64,000 nt of DNA from Aquitalea pelogenes (GTDB lineage: Bacteria; Pseudomonadota; Gammaproteobacteria; Burkholderiales; Chromobacteriaceae), in the NCBI RefSeq assembly GCF_001515305.1, contig NZ_LNQV01000020.1:1-64000 (forward strand), given 5' to 3'. The position numbers and the translations under genes are program-made. The notes beneath the pieces were generated by a model. The model worked only from the letters and a program-made list of their open reading frames with translations, did not search any database and was not told where the DNA came from. Position 1 is the first letter of the stretch. Each line of letters begins with the position of its first letter. Positions 48,413 through 56,801 of this stretch are shown here, piece by piece.

Positions 48413-50962
48413 TCATTTCAGCGCTTTTTTCACTTTATAGAGAAATTCAAGTGCCTGGCGTGGTGTCAGTTCGTCAGGGTCGATTTCTTCCAGCATTTCC
48501 AGTGCCGGATCAGGGGCGGTTTCCACGCTGCTTGCCGTCGCAGGCGGAGCGGAAAACAGGTCGGGTTGAACGCGGGCGGCAGACTGGTTTTCCAGCTCGG
48601 CTAGATAGCGTCTTGCCTCGCGAATCACCTTGGGAGGCACCCCGGCCAGCTGGGCCACCGCCAGGCCGTAACTCTGGCTGGCCGGGCCTTCGTCCACATG
48701 GTGCATGAACACGATGCGGTCCTTGTGCTCGACGGCAGACAGGTGAACATTGGCCACGGACGGGTATTGCTCGGCGAGGGTGGTCAGCTCGAAATAGTGG
48801 GTGGCAAACAGGGTGTAGGCACGGCTTTTTTCGATCAGGGCCTTGGCAATGGCCCAGGCCAGCGCCAGGCCGTCGAAGGTGGAAGTGCCACGGCCCACTT
48901 CGTCCATCAGCACCAGTGACTGGGCGGTGGCGTTGTTTAAGATATTCGCCGTTTCGGTCATTTCCACCATGAAGGTGGAGCGGCCGCCCGCCAGGTCGTC
49001 CGAGGCACCGATACGGGTAAAAATACGGTCGATCTGCCCGATGACGGCGCGGTTGGCCGGTACGAAGCTGCCAATATGGGCCAGCAGGGTGATCAGCGCA
49101 TTCTGCCGCATATAGGTGGATTTACCGCCCATATTGGGGCCGGTGATCAGCAACAGCTTGCGGCTGTCACTCAGGCGGGTGTCGTTGGCGATGAAGCGCT
49201 CCACCTCGGCTTCCACCACCGGGTGACGGCCTTCGATGATTTCCAGCCGGGTGTCGCTGACGAATTCCGGTTCGACATAATTATTGCTGCTGGCGCGTTC
49301 GGCAAAAGCAGCCAGCACGTCCAGCCCGGCCACGGCCTGGGCGATCAGCTTGAGATCGGGAATATAGGGCGCGAGCTGGTCCAGCAGCTGTTCGTACAAC
49401 TGCTTTTCCAGGGCCAGCGAACGGTCTTGCGCCGACAGTGCCTTGTCTTCGAATTCCTTCAGTTCCGGCGTGATGTAACGCTCGGCATTTTTCAGGGTCT
49501 GGCGACGGCGATAGTCGTCCGGCACCTTGTCGCCCTGAGCGCGGGAAACTTCGATATAGAAGCCGTGCACGCGATTGAATTCCACCTTGAGGGTGGTGAT
49601 GCCGGTGCGCTCTTTCTCGCGTGCTTCCAGTGCCAGCAGGAAATCACCGCAATCGGTCTGGATGGCGCGCAGCTCGTCCAGGTCGGCATTCAGGCCGTGA
49701 TTGATCACCCCGCCATCACGCAGGAAAGTGGCCGGTTCTGGCAGGATGGCCGCGCTCAGCAGTTGTTCGACCGGAGACTCGTCCGGCAGCACGCGCGACA
49801 GTTCACCCAGCAGCGGGGCGTCCAGGCTGGCGGCCAGCTGCTTGGCACCGGTCAGAGCCTTGAGCGAGTCGCGCAGGGCGGCCAGGTCGCGTGGACGGGC
49901 GCTGCGCAGTGCGATGCGGGCGGTAATGCGTTCGATGTCGGCCACTTCGCGCAGCTGGGCGTGGATATCCTGATGCACCGGCAGCAGCGCGCGTACCGAT
50001 TCCAGTCGTCGTTGCAGCTTGCCATGCTGGCGGATGGGGTGGTGCAGCCAGTGGCGCAGCAGGCGGCTGCCCATGCTGGTGGCGCAGGTGTCCAGCATGG
50101 ATGCCAGTGTGGGCGAGGGTTCACCGCGTATGGTTTCGGTCAGTTCCAGATTGCGCCGGGTGGCGGCATCCATGCGGATCAGCTCGCCCGCGTCTTCCAC
50201 CGCCAGCTGGGCGATGTGGGCCGGGTTTACGCTCTGGGTGGATTTGACGTATTCCAGCAGCGCGCCGGCGGCACCTACCGCCACCGGCAGGGTGTCGGCA
50301 CCAAAGCCTGCCAGATCATGCGTGCCAAAGTGGCGGGTCAGTGCCAGCTGGGCGGAGTCGTGGTCAAACTGCCAGGGTGGCAGCTTTTTGCGCGGGCAGC
50401 TGACTTGTTCGAAGATATTCAGCCCGCTGTCGTCCGGCAGGACCAGTTCTGCGGGTTTCAGCCGTTCCATTTCGCTGGCGAACTCTTCCACGCTGGTTTG
50501 CATGATTTTGAATTCGCCACTGGCCATGGACAGCCAGGCCAGGCCCAGCGTGCCCTTGATCATGTTGACCGCCAGCACCAGGTTGTCGCGCTTGTCGTCC
50601 AGCAGCGCGGCATCGGTGAGGGTGCCGGGGGTGACGATGCGCACCACCTTGCGTTCCACCGGGCCTTTGGCCAATGCCGGGTCGCCAATCTGCTCGGCAA
50701 TGGCCACCGACTCACCCATTTTCACCAGCCGTGCCAGATAGCCTTCGGCAGCGTGATAGGGCACACCTGCCATCTTGATCGGGTTGCCGCCGCTGGCACC
50801 GCGGGTGGTGAGGGTGATGTCCAGCAGGCGCGCCGCCTTTTCCGCATCCTCGTAGAACAGCTCGTAAAAGTCGCCCATGCGGTAGAACAGCAGCTTGTCG
50901 GCATGCTGGCTTTTCAGGGCGAAGTACTGCTGCATCATCGGGGTGTGCTGGGGCGTGCTCAT
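48413..50962 (-). CDS. mutS: DNA mismatch repair protein MutS
   Basis: MutS recognises mismatches and starts methyl-directed repair with MutL. It is 849 aa (E. coli 853). The mismatch-contacting Phe-x-Glu motif is in [11 protein letters not shown] (about 31-36). The ABC-type ATPase has Walker [11 protein letters not shown] (about 608-617), the signature STFMVEM, and Walker [18 protein letters not shown] Pro-rich linker precedes the C-terminal tetramer helices ([16 protein letters not shown]). It is divergent from the gbsR-cioAB operon. The pair of unknown paralogues follows it. Confidence 0.98.
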   Translation of the reverse strand: MSTPQHTPMMQQYFALKSQHADKLLFYRMGDFYELFYEDAEKAARLLDITLTTRGASGGNPIKMAGVPYHAAEGYLARLVKMGESVAIAEQIGDPALAKGPVERKVVRIVTPGTLTDAALLDDKRDNLVLAVNMIKGTLGLAWLSMASGEFKIMQTSVEEFASEMERLKPAELVLPDDSGLNIFEQVSCPRKKLPPWQFDHDSAQLALTRHFGTHDLAGFGADTLPVAVGAAGALLEYVKSTQSVNPAHIAQLAVEDAGELIRMDAATRRNLELTETIRGEPSPTLASMLDTCATSMGSRLLRHWLHHPIRQHGKLQRRLESVRALLPVHQDIHAQLREVADIERITARIALRSARPRDLAALRDSLKALTGAKQLAASLDAPLLGELSRVLPDESPVEQLLSAAILPEPATFLRDGGVINHGLNADLDELRAIQTDCGDFLLALEAREKERTGITTLKVEFNRVHGFYIEVSRAQGDKVPDDYRRRQTLKNAERYITPELKEFEDKALSAQDRSLALEKQLYEQLLDQLAPYIPDLKLIAQAVAGLDVLAAFAERASSNNYVEPEFVSDTRLEIIEGRHPVVEAEVERFIANDTRLSDSRKLLLITGPNMGGKSTYMRQNALITLLAHIGSFVPANRAVIGQIDRIFTRIGASDDLAGGRSTFMVEMTETANILNNATAQSLVLMDEVGRGTSTFDGLALAWAIAKALIEKSRAYTLFATHYFELTTLAEQYPSVANVHLSAVEHKDRIVFMHHVDEGPASQSYGLAVAQLAGVPPKVIREARRYLAELENQSAARVQPDLFSAPPATASSVETAPDPALEMLEEIDPDELTPRQALEFLYKVKKALK

Positions 50963-51000
50963 GCGCGTGGTGCTCTTTTGATATCGGGTGCAGATGACAA

Positions 51001-51020
51001 CGCCCCACCGAGGCGGGGCG
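51001..51020. repeat. Inverted repeat in the mutS-gbsR gap
   Basis: CGCCCC (51001-51006) and GGGGCG (51015-51020) flank eight bases. There is no T-run. The meaning is unclear. Confidence 0.3.
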
Positions 51021-51155
51021 CTGACGCAAAACGCGAATTCTACCGTAGCGGGCTCTGGGTGTCAGGCCAGCATCGCGACTGTGGCGGGCTGCAAGCGCAT
51101 GTTGCATCCATGGCCTGTACTGATTGGCAAGCTGTTTGATCAAGCAATCTGTGCA

Positions 51156-51201
51156 TTGACCGGAACTAAATGATGAAAGTATGATCTTTATCAAACTTTC
51201 A
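51156..51201 (+). promoter_or_regulatory. gbsR-cioAB promoter with FNR/ANR-like box inside a larger dyad
   Basis: The -35 TTGACC (51156-51161) and the -10 TATGAT (51180-51185) are 18 bp apart. ATGAT-CTTT-ATCAA (51181-51194) is one base from the FNR/ANR consensus TTGAT-N4-ATCAA and covers the -10 and the start of transcription. Around it, TGAAAGT (51174-51180) and ACTTTCA (51195-51201) extend the symmetry to 28 bp. A regulator bound here would repress. In P. aeruginosa ANR represses cioAB at low oxygen, which fits this position. Confidence 0.6.
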
Positions 51202-51226
51202 GAAATTCCTGAAAATTGAGGAAGTC

Positions 51227-51793
51227 ATGAATACCACCCCTCTTGTCCAGTCCTTTGTGGCGCATTTCGGTGAAATGGGCAGCCGCTGGGGCATCAATCG
51301 CACCGTCGGTCAGATCTATGCCCTGCTGTTTGTTTCCGAAAAGCCGCTCAATGCCGATGAAATTGCCGAAAGCCTGAGTTTCTCCCGTTCCAATGTCAGC
51401 ATGGGGCTGAAGGAACTGGAGTCGTGGCGGCTGGTGAAGCTGCAGCATTATCCCGGCGACCGGCGCGAATACTTTTCCACCCCGGACGATGTCTGGGCCA
51501 TCTTCAAGACCCTGGCCGATGAGCGCAAAAAGCGCGAGGTGGAACCCACCCTCACCATGCTGCGCGGGGCGATGATGGAGAAACCGGCCAGCGATGCCGA
51601 GCGTCATGCACAACAGCGCATGAGCGAGATGTACCAGTTGATCGAGCTGGTCACCACCTGGTTCTCCGACATCCAGCACATGGATGTGGAAACCCTGCAG
51701 CGGCTGATGAAGCTGGGCTCGCAGGTGCAGAAAGTACTGCAATTCACCCAGTCGCTGAGCAAGCTGACCGGGCGCGATACCGATAGGGAGTAG
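51227..51793 (+). CDS. GbsR/MarR-type transcriptional regulator
   Basis: The 188-aa protein has a winged helix-turn-helix (NADEIAESLSFSRSNVSMGLKELESWRLV, read in parts, about residues 45-72) and a helical C-terminal part. It resembles GbsR-like regulators. GAGGAAG precedes the ATG. It starts the cio operon, with cioA 5 bp after its stop, so it probably controls the oxidase genes and itself, perhaps through the 28-bp dyad at its promoter. The signal is unknown. Confidence 0.85.
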   Translation: MNTTPLVQSFVAHFGEMGSRWGINRTVGQIYALLFVSEKPLNADEIAESLSFSRSNVSMGLKELESWRLVKLQHYPGDRREYFSTPDDVWAIFKTLADERKKREVEPTLTMLRGAMMEKPASDAERHAQQRMSEMYQLIELVTTWFSDIQHMDVETLQRLMKLGSQVQKVLQFTQSLSKLTGRDTDRE

Positions 51794-51798
51794 CCGTC

Positions 51799-53142
51799 AT
51801 GGAACTGGATGCCCTGGCACTGGCACGTGCCCAGTTTGCCGCCAATATCAGCTTTCATATCCTGTTTCCCAGCATCAATATCGCGCTGGCCTGGGTGCTG
51901 TTGTTCTTCAAGCTGCGTTACCTGCGCACCGGCCGGCAGGCGTGGATGGATGCCTACGGGTTCTGGGTGAAGATTTTTGCACTGTCCTTTGCCCTGGGCG
52001 TGGTGAGCGGCGTCACCATGAGCTTCCAGTTCGGCACCAACTGGCCGGGCTATATGCAAACGGTGGGCAATATCGCCGGCCCTTTGCTGGCCTATGAAAT
52101 CCTCACTGCGTTTTTCCTGGAGGCGGGGTTTCTCGGCATCATGCTGTTTGGCCGCAGCCGGGTGTCGGAACGGGTACATACACTGGCTACGCTACTGGTG
52201 GCCTTTGGCAACAGCCTGTCGGCGTTCTGGATCATCGCGCTGAATTCCTGGATGCAAACTCCGGCGGGTTTCGTGATGAAGGATGGCCGCGCGCATGTCA
52301 CCAGCTGGCTGGAGGTGATTTTCAATCCGTCCATGCCTTACCGGCTGACACACATGTTGTTGGCCTCCGGCCTGACCGTGGCCTTTCTGGTGGCCGGGTT
52401 GTCGGCCTATCGTCTGCTGAAGGCCGACCGCAGCGCGGGCAATGCCGTGGCACTGAAAACCGGTGTTTGGCTGGCGGCGTTATTGATTCCGCTGCAAATC
52501 CTGGCGGGAGACGCGCATGGCCTGAATACCATGACGCACCAGCCGGCCAAGCTGGCCGCTATCGAAGGGGTGTGGCACACCGAGCGTGGCGCGCCCTTGC
52601 TGCTGTTTGCCCTGCCCAATGCCGATACCCAAAGCAATGACTACGCGCTGGGCATTCCGCGCCTCGCCAGCCTGATCATCAAGCACGATCCTGACGGCGA
52701 AATCCGCGGCCTGAACGAATTTGCCCAGCATCCGCCGGTGGCCAAGGTGTTCTGGAGTTTTCGCGTGATGGTGGGGGTAGGGGTGCTGATGCTGCTGGCG
52801 TCCTGGCTCACTGCCTGGCAGTTGCGTCGCCGGGATGCTGCCGGACTGGACCGTCGCCTGCTGTACTTGCTGGTGGGCATGACCTTTGCCGGCTGGGTAG
52901 CCACGCTGGCTGGCTGGTATGTGACGGAAATCGGCCGCCAGCCCTGGCTGGTGACGGGTGTACTCACTACCGCACAGGCGGCCGGGGCGGCAACCGGCAG
53001 CATGGTGGCCGGTTCGCTGCTGACTTATCTCGCCTTGTATGCCGGCCTGCTGCTGGCCTACATCTCGGTGCTGTTTCATCTGGCCGGCAAAGCCGCAGGA
53101 CAGGCTGATGCTGCCGTGGCGCTTAAGGAGGTGCAAGCATGA
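51799..53142 (+). CDS. cioA: Cyanide-insensitive bd-type quinol oxidase subunit I
   Basis: Subunit I oxidises quinol and carries the haems of a cytochrome bd-family terminal oxidase in the inner membrane. It is 447 aa, with about nine membrane segments. A haem-ligand histidine is at residue 20 (NISFHILFPS), and another is in YRLTHMLLASG. The quinol (Q) loop is short, as in CioA and unlike E. coli CydA (522 aa). GDAHGLNTMTHQPAKLAAIEG is the conserved Q-loop start. It is translationally coupled to cioB by ATGA. Confidence 0.92.
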   Translation: MELDALALARAQFAANISFHILFPSINIALAWVLLFFKLRYLRTGRQAWMDAYGFWVKIFALSFALGVVSGVTMSFQFGTNWPGYMQTVGNIAGPLLAYEILTAFFLEAGFLGIMLFGRSRVSERVHTLATLLVAFGNSLSAFWIIALNSWMQTPAGFVMKDGRAHVTSWLEVIFNPSMPYRLTHMLLASGLTVAFLVAGLSAYRLLKADRSAGNAVALKTGVWLAALLIPLQILAGDAHGLNTMTHQPAKLAAIEGVWHTERGAPLLLFALPNADTQSNDYALGIPRLASLIIKHDPDGEIRGLNEFAQHPPVAKVFWSFRVMVGVGVLMLLASWLTAWQLRRRDAAGLDRRLLYLLVGMTFAGWVATLAGWYVTEIGRQPWLVTGVLTTAQAAGAATGSMVAGSLLTYLALYAGLLLAYISVLFHLAGKAAGQADAAVALKEVQA

Positions 53143-54149
53143 ACGCTGCATACTGGTTGCCGGTGATCTTCGCCGGACTGATGGGGCTGGCCATGCTGGT
53201 GTATGTGGTGCTGGATGGCTTTGATCTGGGCGTGGGCCTGTTGTTGCCACTGGCGGACGATGCCGGCAAGGACCGCATGGTGGCCAGCATCGGCCCGTTC
53301 TGGGATGCCAACGAAACCTGGCTGGTACTGGGCGCGGGCCTGTTGCTGGTGGCCTTCCCCATGGCGCACGGGGTGGTGTTTGGTGCCTTGTACATTCCGG
53401 TACTGCTGATGCTGGTGGGGCTGATCCTGCGCGGGGTGGCCTTCGATTTTCGCGTCAAGGCGCGTGACCCGCACCGCCCATGGTGGAATGCCATCTTTGC
53501 CTTCGGTTCCTTGCTGGCTTCGCTGGCGCAAGGCGTGATGCTTGGCCGCTATCTGACCGGTTTTGCCGATGGTGCATTGCCCTGGCTGTTTGCCTTGCTG
53601 GTGGGAGCGGGGCTGACTGCGGCCTATGCCTTGCTGGGTGCCTGCTGGCTGATCATGAAGACGGAAGGTGCCTTGCAAAGGCAGGCACTTGGCTGGGCGC
53701 GGCGCAGTGTGCCGGGCGCGGGCCTGGCCGTGCTGCTGGTGTCTATCGTGACGCCGCTGGCCAATCCGGCCATCGCCGGCAAATGGTTTGCCCTGCCGCA
53801 GCTGTTCTTGCTGCTGCCCTTGCCGCTGGGGACGCTGGCGCTGTTCGTGGTGCAATGGCTGGCCCTGCCACGGCTGGCCCGGCGTCAGGCAGCCGGCAAC
53901 GACAGCTATTGCTGGCTGCCGTTTGCCACCACCGTGGGCATGGTGCTGCTGGCTTTCTGGGGGCTGGCTTATAGCGTGTTCCCGCAGGTGATACCGGGCC
54001 GCATGGATATCTGGCAGGCCGCCAGCGACCCTGAAGCCTTGTGGATCATGCTGTGGGGCGCGCTGCTGGTGCTGCCCTGCATCATCGGCTATACCGCCTT
54101 TGCCTACCGGGTGTTCTGGGGCAAGACCGGTACTTTGCGTTATCAGTGA
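53139..54149 (+). CDS. cioB: Cyanide-insensitive bd-type quinol oxidase subunit II
   Basis: Subunit II supports the haem-bearing subunit in the oxidase. It is 336 aa, with about eight hydrophobic segments. The N-terminal VYVVLDGFDLGVGLLLPL and FWDANETWLVLGAGLLLVAFP are strongly conserved in CydB/CioB, followed by GVVFGALYIPVLLMLVGLILRGVAF in parts. It overlaps cioA by 4 bp. No cydX or cydCD genes follow, as usual for cio operons. A CGG-rich hairpin (54255-54272) lies further downstream. Confidence 0.92.
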   Translation: MNAAYWLPVIFAGLMGLAMLVYVVLDGFDLGVGLLLPLADDAGKDRMVASIGPFWDANETWLVLGAGLLLVAFPMAHGVVFGALYIPVLLMLVGLILRGVAFDFRVKARDPHRPWWNAIFAFGSLLASLAQGVMLGRYLTGFADGALPWLFALLVGAGLTAAYALLGACWLIMKTEGALQRQALGWARRSVPGAGLAVLLVSIVTPLANPAIAGKWFALPQLFLLLPLPLGTLALFVVQWLALPRLARRQAAGNDSYCWLPFATTVGMVLLAFWGLAYSVFPQVIPGRMDIWQAASDPEALWIMLWGALLVLPCIIGYTAFAYRVFWGKTGTLRYQ

Positions 54150-54254
54150 TTGTGGATGGTTCCGGCCCGGCCTGTCGCATGCAGGTCGGTTTTGTCATGT
54201 CCGGGTCACATACAGGCCAGATAATTGCAGCCTTTTGCCGGTGTAATGGACAAT

Positions 54255-54272
54255 GCGGCCTGCTTTGGCCGC
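54255..54272. repeat. Hairpin between cioB and ugpQ
   Basis: GCGGCC (54255-54260) and GGCCGC (54267-54272) flank TGCTTT. It is a possible factor-dependent end of the cio operon, without a T-run. Confidence 0.35.
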
Positions 54273-54376
54273 CGTTGACGAAATAGCCGCAAATCAGCAC
54301 TGGCAGAGCGCCTGCCTGGCGTTACGATAGGCATGATCTGTCTTGTTCCTGCACACCCTTCCGGATGGAGAACCAC

Positions 54377-55141
54377 ATGTCGCAGCAGCACACCTCACCC
54401 TGGCCCTATCCCCGGCTGGTCGCCCATCGTGGCGGCGGCGTCATGGCTCCGGAAAACACGCTGGCCGGTTTCCGTGCCGGCGTGGCATATGGCTACCGTG
54501 CCGCCGAGTGTGATGTGAAGCTGTCTGCTGACAATGTGTGCTTTCTGTTGCACGACGATACGGTGGATCGCACCACGAATGGCCATGGTCTGGCCGCAGA
54601 GCTGAGCATGGCGCAGCTCTCGCAGCTGGATGCCGGTGGCTGGAAGGGTGCGCAGTTTGCCGGCGAGGCGCTGCCCGGCTTTGCCAATGTGGCGGCCTAT
54701 TGCCGGGCACAGGGCGTGCTGCTGAACGTGGAAATCAAACCCTGTCCGGGACGCGATGATGAAACCGGCCGTCTGGTGGCGCAAGAAGCTGCACGACTGT
54801 GGGCCGGTGCGGCCGTGCCGCCGCTATTGTCATCGTTCAGTGTGGACGCTCTGCGCGCCGCACAGCTGGCCGAGCCGGATTTGCCACGCGCCTGGCTGGT
54901 GGAGGATATTCCGGCGGATTGGCAGGCCACCTTGCAGTTGCTGGGCTGCATTGCCTTGCATTGCGACCATGCCACGCTGACACCGCAGCTGGCCGCCGCC
55001 ATCAAGGCCGCCGGTTACCAGTTGCTGTGCTACACAGTGAACGATGTGGCGCGGGCGTGCGAAATCATGGCCTGGGGTGTGGATAGCGTCTGCACCGACC
55101 GGCTGGATGTGCTGCAGCCTGCCCAATGGCTGACGGAGTAA
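54377..55141 (+). CDS. ugpQ: Glycerophosphodiester phosphodiesterase (cytoplasmic UgpQ type)
   Basis: UgpQ hydrolyses glycerophosphodiesters to glycerol-3-phosphate and an alcohol. It is 254 aa with no signal peptide. The catalytic pair is in RLVAHRGGGVMAPENTLAGF (first His) and FLLHDDTVDRTTNG (second His); metal ligands include the Glu/Asp of AECDVKLS. ATG 54377 is chosen for GGAG at 54367-54370; ATG 54365 is too close to be served by it. A SemiSWEET gene follows 5 bp after the stop. No ugp transport genes are nearby. Confidence 0.92.
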   Translation: MSQQHTSPWPYPRLVAHRGGGVMAPENTLAGFRAGVAYGYRAAECDVKLSADNVCFLLHDDTVDRTTNGHGLAAELSMAQLSQLDAGGWKGAQFAGEALPGFANVAAYCRAQGVLLNVEIKPCPGRDDETGRLVAQEAARLWAGAAVPPLLSSFSVDALRAAQLAEPDLPRAWLVEDIPADWQATLQLLGCIALHCDHATLTPQLAAAIKAAGYQLLCYTVNDVARACEIMAWGVDSVCTDRLDVLQPAQWLTE

Positions 55142-55146
55142 GGCCG

Positions 55147-55443
55147 ATGAACGCCGCACTGGTGGAATGGCTGGGCCTGTTGGCCGGTTGCCTGACAACC
55201 CTGTCTTTCTTGCCGCAGGTGTGGCTGGTATGGCGCAAGAAATCGGCTGGGGATATCTCGCTGGGCATGTATCTGCTGATGTGCAGCGGCGTGGCCTTGT
55301 GGCTGAGTTACGGCCTGCTGATTCACTCGCGGCCGGTGGTGCTGGCCAATGGCCTGACCTTGCTGCTGAGCATGGCGGTGCTGCTGATGAAGCTGGTGTT
55401 TGATGCACGCCGCCAGCCGCAAGCGGACAGGCCGGGCGGCTAG
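55147..55443 (+). CDS. SemiSWEET-type sugar transporter
   Basis: The protein is 98 aa with three hydrophobic helices: a SemiSWEET half-transporter that dimerises to carry sugars. The PQ-loop signature is LSFLPQVWLVWRKKSAGDIS, then GMYLLMCSGVALWLSYGLL. Start 55147 follows AAGG; it is probably cotranscribed with ugpQ. Its stop codon TAG overlaps the TAG of the converging gene, the two sharing the palindrome CTAG (55440-55443). The substrate is unknown. Confidence 0.88.
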   Translation: MNAALVEWLGLLAGCLTTLSFLPQVWLVWRKKSAGDISLGMYLLMCSGVALWLSYGLLIHSRPVVLANGLTLLLSMAVLLMKLVFDARRQPQADRPGG

Positions 55444-56225
55444 AAGCTGGTCATCTGCTGGGCTTCTTCGCGGTTGAAGTACTTGCTGAATATTTTCAGC
55501 AGCGTGCCATCGCGGCGCATGTCGTTGATCAGGTCACGCCAGCGCTCCTGTTGTTCAGGCGAGATGGTTTTTTTCGACATGATCAGGCCGTGGGGTGTGG
55601 GCTGGTCATTGGTTTCCACCATGCGGACCAGTTTGGCCACCTGGTATTTTTCCAGGTCGGAATAATCAAACGGCTCGATGATGATGGCCTGGGTGCGGTC
55701 CTGGCGCAGGTTCTGATACAAGGTTTCATAGTCGTAACTGCCGATCAGCCGTCCTTGCTGGTCCAGTTTGTCCACCAGCTGATTGATGGTGTTGCTGTAG
55801 CGGAAGCTCAGGATGCCACCCAGCTTCAGGTCATTGCGGGCGGCGAAATCCGCCAGCGTCTGCACGCCGCTGTCCTTGCGTACGATCAGGCTGTATTTGT
55901 CGGCAAAATACCAGGCAAACGCCGCGTAGCGTTCGCGCTGTTCATTGGTGATGCCTGACAGGCTGAAATCCAGGCTGCCCACTTCCAGCAATTTCCAGAT
56001 GCGCGAGCGCGGCAGCAGGCTGACTTCCACCTTGCAGCCGCTGCGGCGGATCAGCTCGTCCGCCACGTCTTTATCAATCCCGCTGCGCGTGCCGGCGTTA
56101 TACAGCAGGCCATGTTCATGCAGGGCCAGGGTGTAGCTGCGCTTGCAGTCCGGGCCGGCGGCCAGTGCCAGCAGCGGCAGGCAGCACAAGGCAGCAAGAT
56201 ACAAGCGCGTAAGCAACTGGGGCAT
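55440..56225 (-). CDS. Periplasmic solute-binding protein (family 3, polar amino acid-like)
   Basis: The 261-aa precursor has a signal peptide (MPQLLTRLYLAALCCLPLLALAAG with cleavage after ALA). The mature part is a family 3 solute-binding fold, with SGIDKDVADELIRRSGCKVEV and GSLDFSLSGITNEQRERYAAFAWYF in parts. ATG 56225 is used since it starts the signal peptide; a longer frame to 56255 is not. No ABC permease or ATPase genes are adjacent. It may therefore be an orphan sensor or scavenging protein. The ligand is unknown. Confidence 0.85.
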   Translation of the reverse strand: MPQLLTRLYLAALCCLPLLALAAGPDCKRSYTLALHEHGLLYNAGTRSGIDKDVADELIRRSGCKVEVSLLPRSRIWKLLEVGSLDFSLSGITNEQRERYAAFAWYFADKYSLIVRKDSGVQTLADFAARNDLKLGGILSFRYSNTINQLVDKLDQQGRLIGSYDYETLYQNLRQDRTQAIIIEPFDYSDLEKYQVAKLVRMVETNDQPTPHGLIMSKKTISPEQQERWRDLINDMRRDGTLLKIFSKYFNREEAQQMTSF

Positions 56226-56296
56226 GGTGGTTCTCCTGTTCAATGATAAGAGCATAGCAGATGGCTGGCGTGGCTCCGGCTCATGTGATGAAGTAC

Positions 56297-56337
56297 TTGG
56301 TGATGAAAATTTGCAGACATATAATTAGTGAGCTAAT
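56297..56337 (+). promoter_or_regulatory. marR-emrB promoter and operator
   Basis: TTGGTG (56297-56302) and a perfect TATAAT (56320-56325) are 17 bp apart. The dyad ATTAG-TGAG-CTAAT (56324-56337) overlaps the -10 and the start of transcription, where a MarR dimer would block polymerase. Confidence 0.65.
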
Positions 56338-56354
56338 CAAATTCAGGATGCCTC

Positions 56355-56801
56355 ATGCCACAGTCTCATCAAGAACTTGCCGAATTGCTGGGTGCCGTCC
56401 CCAAGGCGTGGCGCGCCTTGCTGGACCAGCGACTGCGTCCCTACGGTTTTTCCCAGGCTACCTGGCAGGTATTGCTCAAACTGGGGCGTGCCGGTGAGCC
56501 CTTGTTGCAAAACGAACTCGCCGCCCGGGTGGGCATTGAACCGGCCTCGCTCGTACGGCTGCTGGATGTATTGCAGGCCGATGGCTGGATCACCCGTCAG
56601 CAGGATGAACAGGACCGCCGTGCCAAACGGGTGTTACTGACGGCCAAGGCCAGCCAGGTTTCCGGCGAGCTGCTGCAAGTGGCCGATGCGCTGAAAGCCG
56701 AACTGCTGGGCGGGCTGGATGAGGCCGAGCTGCAAACCTGCATCAAGGTGCTGGCACAAATCCGCCATGCTGCCGAACAGGCTCAGGAGCCGGGCGCTTG
56801 A
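56355..56801 (+). CDS. MarR-family transcriptional regulator
   Basis: The protein is 148 aa, with the MarR winged helix (LLQNELAARVGIEPASLVRLLDVLQADGWITRQ in parts, about 53-85) and the wing DEQDRRAKRVLLT. AGGATG lies just before ATG 56355. Its stop overlaps the start of the efflux gene (TTGA). By context it represses the pump and itself through the dyad at its promoter. The inducing ligand is unknown. Confidence 0.9.
   Translation: MPQSHQELAELLGAVPKAWRALLDQRLRPYGFSQATWQVLLKLGRAGEPLLQNELAARVGIEPASLVRLLDVLQADGWITRQQDEQDRRAKRVLLTAKASQVSGELLQVADALKAELLGGLDEAELQTCIKVLAQIRHAAEQAQEPGA

Noticed and set aside
49076-51139. 687-codon open frame antisense to mutS
   Set aside because: The same effect as above; composition is typical of antisense frames.
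51139-51146. TTGATCAA near the cio promoter as an FNR site
   Set aside because: The half-sites have no 4-bp spacer, so it does not fit an FNR dimer.
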